Of a DNA stretch of 64,000 nucleotides, positions 61,520 through 64,000 are shown one piece after another. Position 1 is the stretch's first letter. Every line of letters begins with the position of its first letter. Under the pieces are notes generated by a model. The model saw only the letters and a program-made list of their open reading frames with translations, had not been told where the DNA came from and made no database searches. The stretch is taken from positions 868,001 through 932,000 of the forward strand of contig JAFEFN010000013.1 of the NCBI GenBank assembly GCA_018240525.1, read 5' to 3'. A program made the position numbers and the translations under genes. This DNA comes from Pseudomonadota bacterium (GTDB taxonomy: Bacteria > Pseudomonadota > Gammaproteobacteria > Steroidobacterales > Steroidobacteraceae).

Positions 61520-62212
61520 CTAGAAGCGCGCTCCGAACTGCAGGCGCAGCTGGGAGAAGCCGGGCGCGCTGCTCGCCTGCGGCAGGTCGATCCAGTCGTA
61601 CTCGTAGCCCAGGCGCGTAAAGAAGCTGCGCCCTGCGTCCCAGCGAATGCCCGCCCCGAGACCGTACGTGAAGGAGTTGCTGCTGTGCGTGGACTGCCAG
61701 GTCGAGCAGATGTAGCCCCACCAGGGGTCCCACCAGCAACCCGACTGCGGCGGCCCGTTCGGAATGTTGCTGTCGACGTAGGACCAGCCAATCGCACCCA
61801 GGACGTACGGCGTCAGCGGCTGCGCCAGGAGGTTGTAGGTGATGCTGCCGCCCAGGCGGCTGATCTCGGCGGTGCCCGTGAGCTTGGAGCTGGCCTGCGG
61901 TGGCTTGTCCGCCGAGGCGATGGTGGCGCTGTAGCTCATCTGGTTGTAGCCGAACTCGAAGCTCGCCAGCCAGTGCTCGTCGATGTTGTATCCGAAGCCC
62001 ATGCCGAAGCCGGCGTCGGTGTCGGTCGAGACCGAGGAGCCGTGCTCGAAGTTGATGTCCTTGGCGAAGATGAAGCGAGCCTCGCCGTACCACTCCCAGC
62101 TGCCCGTCCGGTTGGAACTGCCCTGGAACTGCGCGGCAGCCGTGCCACTGTAGGCGGCCCCCAGGGCGGCCAAGGCCAGCAGGGTCAGGAGATTTCGCAT
62201 CGATCGCATCAT
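61520..62212 (-). CDS. Opacity/OmpA-like small outer-membrane barrel protein
   Basis: A 230-residue exported protein with signal peptide (LLTLLALAALGAAYSGTAAAQ). The mature protein is an eight-strand-type barrel: WYGEARFIFAKDINFEHG, MGFGYNIDEHWLASFEFGYN, LTPYVLGAIGWSYVDSNIP and a final FSQLRLQFGARF with terminal Phe. Two cysteines in CWWDPWWGYIC may form a loop disulfide. MMRSM allows three start choices. The function is unknown but the family is common in Gram-negatives. Confidence 0.82.
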   Translation of the reverse strand: MMRSMRNLLTLLALAALGAAYSGTAAAQFQGSSNRTGSWEWYGEARFIFAKDINFEHGSSVSTDTDAGFGMGFGYNIDEHWLASFEFGYNQMSYSATIASADKPPQASSKLTGTAEISRLGGSITYNLLAQPLTPYVLGAIGWSYVDSNIPNGPPQSGCWWDPWWGYICSTWQSTHSSNSFTYGLGAGIRWDAGRSFFTRLGYEYDWIDLPQASSAPGFSQLRLQFGARF

Positions 62213-62537
62213 GGGTCGGCTCCTCCGTGAGGCTCCGTGCGGCAGTGTGGCCGCGGAGACACACCTTTAAACGTTTCTGCGGCGGAGCTTAGCGAATCGA
62301 TCAGCCCCGAACACTTCCCCTAGGGGAAGAACCGGAAAGCCGCACGACCAACAGCTCCGCCTACGGCCATGTTAATGGAAGTCAACCGCGCCCCGCAAAA
62401 GGGTCCGCCCGGCGGGCACCCGGCGGTTCTCGCCGCGGGACGGATTCGGGCGGTGGGGCCGCACCGGCGGGGACCGAGGCCGGCGGCCGCCGCGGGGCCT
62501 GCGCAGCGCCGAAAGGCTGCCCCGGGGTGCGCGATGC
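62213..62537. other. Intergenic region between barrel and SnoaL-like genes
   Basis: About 325 bp without a gene. It holds a 16-bp perfect palindrome (62314-62329), and the promoter of the barrel gene must be here. A 129-codon frame crosses it with no features of a real protein. I see nothing else. Confidence 0.5.
62314..62329. promoter_or_regulatory. Perfect 16-bp palindrome CTTCCCCTAGGGGAAG
   Basis: A fully self-complementary 16-bp site about 100 bp upstream of the barrel gene. Its core TTCCCCTAGGGGAA resembles the sites at 56717 and 59733. The symmetry suggests a dimeric DNA-binding regulator. Confidence 0.5.
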
Positions 62538-62984
62538 TCAGGAGATCTCGACGTTCAGATGGTCGCTCATGTTGCCCAGCAGGGTGACCTCGATGTGCTT
62601 GGACCGGAAGCGCCACCCGGACGGGCCCCGCTCGAACACATCGTCGTAGCGGCCACAGGCAATCGGCTGCAGCGGCACCTTGCCGGTGGCCTGCAACACG
62701 GTGAAGCACGACTTCACGTGGACCTCGTTCCCGCCCCCGGGGCAGTCGAACTCGAGGTTGGTGACCACGTGGTGGGTCCTGGGTGTGCCCTCCTCGAACC
62801 GCTTGTTGCTCATGCGCCAGTAATCACGCACCTGGGCGGCGCCGCGGAAGCGCTCGGTGGTCTTGTTGGCGGTGATGACGGCATCCGCAAACAGCGCGCC
62901 GAGGGCTTCGTACTGCGCGGTGTCGACGAAGCGGGCGTAGCGGAAGATGAGGTTTTCGATCGCGATGCGGTCTTCGGCGGTCAT
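62538..62984 (-). CDS. SnoaL-like (NTF2-fold) protein, first copy
   Basis: A 148-residue protein starting at ATG 62984 (MTAEDRIAIENLIFRYARFVD). It shows the SnoaL-type order: N-terminal helix, FADAVITANKTTERFRGAAQVRDYW, HHVVTNLEF and a C-terminal GRYDDVFERGPSGWRFRSKHI. Related proteins include polyketide cyclases, dehydratases and ring-hydroxylating dioxygenase beta subunits. No catalytic triad is obvious. It is divergent from a paralogue 205 bp away. The function is unknown. Confidence 0.82.
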   Translation of the reverse strand: MTAEDRIAIENLIFRYARFVDTAQYEALGALFADAVITANKTTERFRGAAQVRDYWRMSNKRFEEGTPRTHHVVTNLEFDCPGGGNEVHVKSCFTVLQATGKVPLQPIACGRYDDVFERGPSGWRFRSKHIEVTLLGNMSDHLNVEIS

Positions 62985-63189
62985 CGGTTCACTCTCTTCC
63001 GGGGCATCCGCCCCCGTCAATCACCGGATTGGGCTATCACGGCAGGCGGCCCGGGCGCGTCTGCTCATCCGGGTCGCGGCCGCCTGCCGCGGTGCTAATT
63101 CGTTCCGGTGATCCACGCGGGCCGCCCACTGGCGGATTATCTGCATCCGCGGGCGCCGTTTGCGCCTCGCAGCCACCCGGGAGATAGCC

Positions 63190-63657
63190 ATGGAGTTCGC
63201 CGACTACCTGCAGATCCAGAACCTGCTGCACCGTTACGCGCACCTGATGGACCAGGCGGATTTCGATGGCGTCGGGCAGCTGTTCGCGCACGCCGACGTC
63301 TACATGCCCGGGGACGCCGGCGACTTCTTCAAGGACGCGGCGGGACTGGCGAACCTGTGGCGCAAGTGGAACCGCGTGTACGCGGACACCGGCACGCTGC
63401 GCACGCGTCACATCACCACCAACCTCATCCTCGAGGCCGACGGCCCCCACCGCGCGAAGGGGCAGTGCTACGTACTGGTGGTGCAGGCCACGCCGAGCTT
63501 CCCGCTGCAGCCGGTGATCGCCGGCACCTACCAGGACACCTTCGAGAAGGTCGACGGCACCTGGCGCTTCGCCGAGCGCCGCGAGACGTTCAAGAACTTC
63601 GAGCTGGTGGGGGACCTGAGCGCGCATCTCGCCCTGGAATACAAGGTGCCCGGTTAG
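63190..63657 (+). CDS. SnoaL-like (NTF2-fold) protein, second copy
   Basis: A 155-residue protein starting at ATG 63190 with GGGAG 6 nt upstream. Pattern: MEFADYLQIQNLLHRYAHLMDQADF, TRHITTNLILEADGPH, GTYQDTFEKVDGTWRFAERRE, each aligning with the paralogue (YDDVFERGPSGWRF). Both look like SnoaL_4 members. The divergent pair suggests shared regulation and perhaps joint action in steroid/aromatic metabolism (speculative). Confidence 0.83.
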   Translation: MEFADYLQIQNLLHRYAHLMDQADFDGVGQLFAHADVYMPGDAGDFFKDAAGLANLWRKWNRVYADTGTLRTRHITTNLILEADGPHRAKGQCYVLVVQATPSFPLQPVIAGTYQDTFEKVDGTWRFAERRETFKNFELVGDLSAHLALEYKVPG

Positions 63658-63674
63658 CGCAGCCTACCGATGCC

Positions 63675-64000
<326 letters not shown>

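Overview
The window is a GC-rich (roughly two-thirds G+C or higher) gammaproteobacterial chromosome segment with dense, mostly housekeeping coding. The gene content (hemA/hemL, coaBC-dut, radC-rpmB-rpmG-mutM, rsmD-coaD, ftsYEX-rpoH, pyrE-xth) and the very high GC suggest a Xanthomonadales/Nevskiales/Steroidobacterales-type lineage. This placement is inferred from gene content and order only. No rRNA, CRISPR array, insertion sequence, integrase or phage gene was seen. One tRNA, tRNA-Gly(CCC), is present.

Layout. 1-3.8 kb (minus): hemA-hemL-histidine kinase-response regulator, each junction a 4-base overlap. 4-10.8 kb: a secreted DmpA-type peptidase, tRNA-Gly, a diiron/MAPEG pair divergent from an AraC regulator, a membrane-anchored OmpA-like protein with an HhH partner, and a LOG-family hydrolase. 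10.9-19 kb: ROK sugar kinase, S10 carboxypeptidase, trmB, marC, a Rieske protein, an AmpG-like permease, xth, pyrE. 19-31 kb: dut-coaBC, radC, rpmBG, mutM, an AlkA-like glycosylase, coaD-rsmD, a large lipase-like lipoprotein, ftsY-ftsE-ftsX. 31-37.5 kb: a PBP7-type endopeptidase, rpoH preceded by a CIRCE-like inverted repeat, an ACT-malic enzyme and glutaryl-CoA dehydrogenase. 37.6-40.9 kb: a two-component pair of the proteobacterial dedicated-sortase type without a sortase in view, then about 540 bp of lower-GC non-coding DNA ending in a strong terminator (candidate small RNA).

40.9-56.6 kb holds eleven genes on the minus strand with gaps of 2-94 nt: HlyD adaptor, RbbA-like double-ATPase/permease, ABC-2 permease, outer-membrane factor, PPK2 polyphosphate kinase, MFS transporter, phosphotransacetylase, acetate kinase, pyruvate formate-lyase, its activase and a SulP transporter. 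It joins a tripartite export/ribosome-associated ABC module to a complete pyruvate-to-acetate-plus-formate ATP pathway and polyphosphate metabolism. I read it as a probable low-oxygen energy/survival island and the most interesting system in the window.

56.8-64 kb is an accessory region of envelope proteins: an LEA14-like lipoprotein, a BamA/TamA-type barrel protein, two small barrel proteins, a cysteine-rich secreted protein and a lipoprotein/membrane pair. It also has two divergent SnoaL/NTF2-like genes and the 3' end of a gltD-like gene. Three related CCCC/GGGG palindromes lie in its intergenic gaps and may mark a shared regulator.
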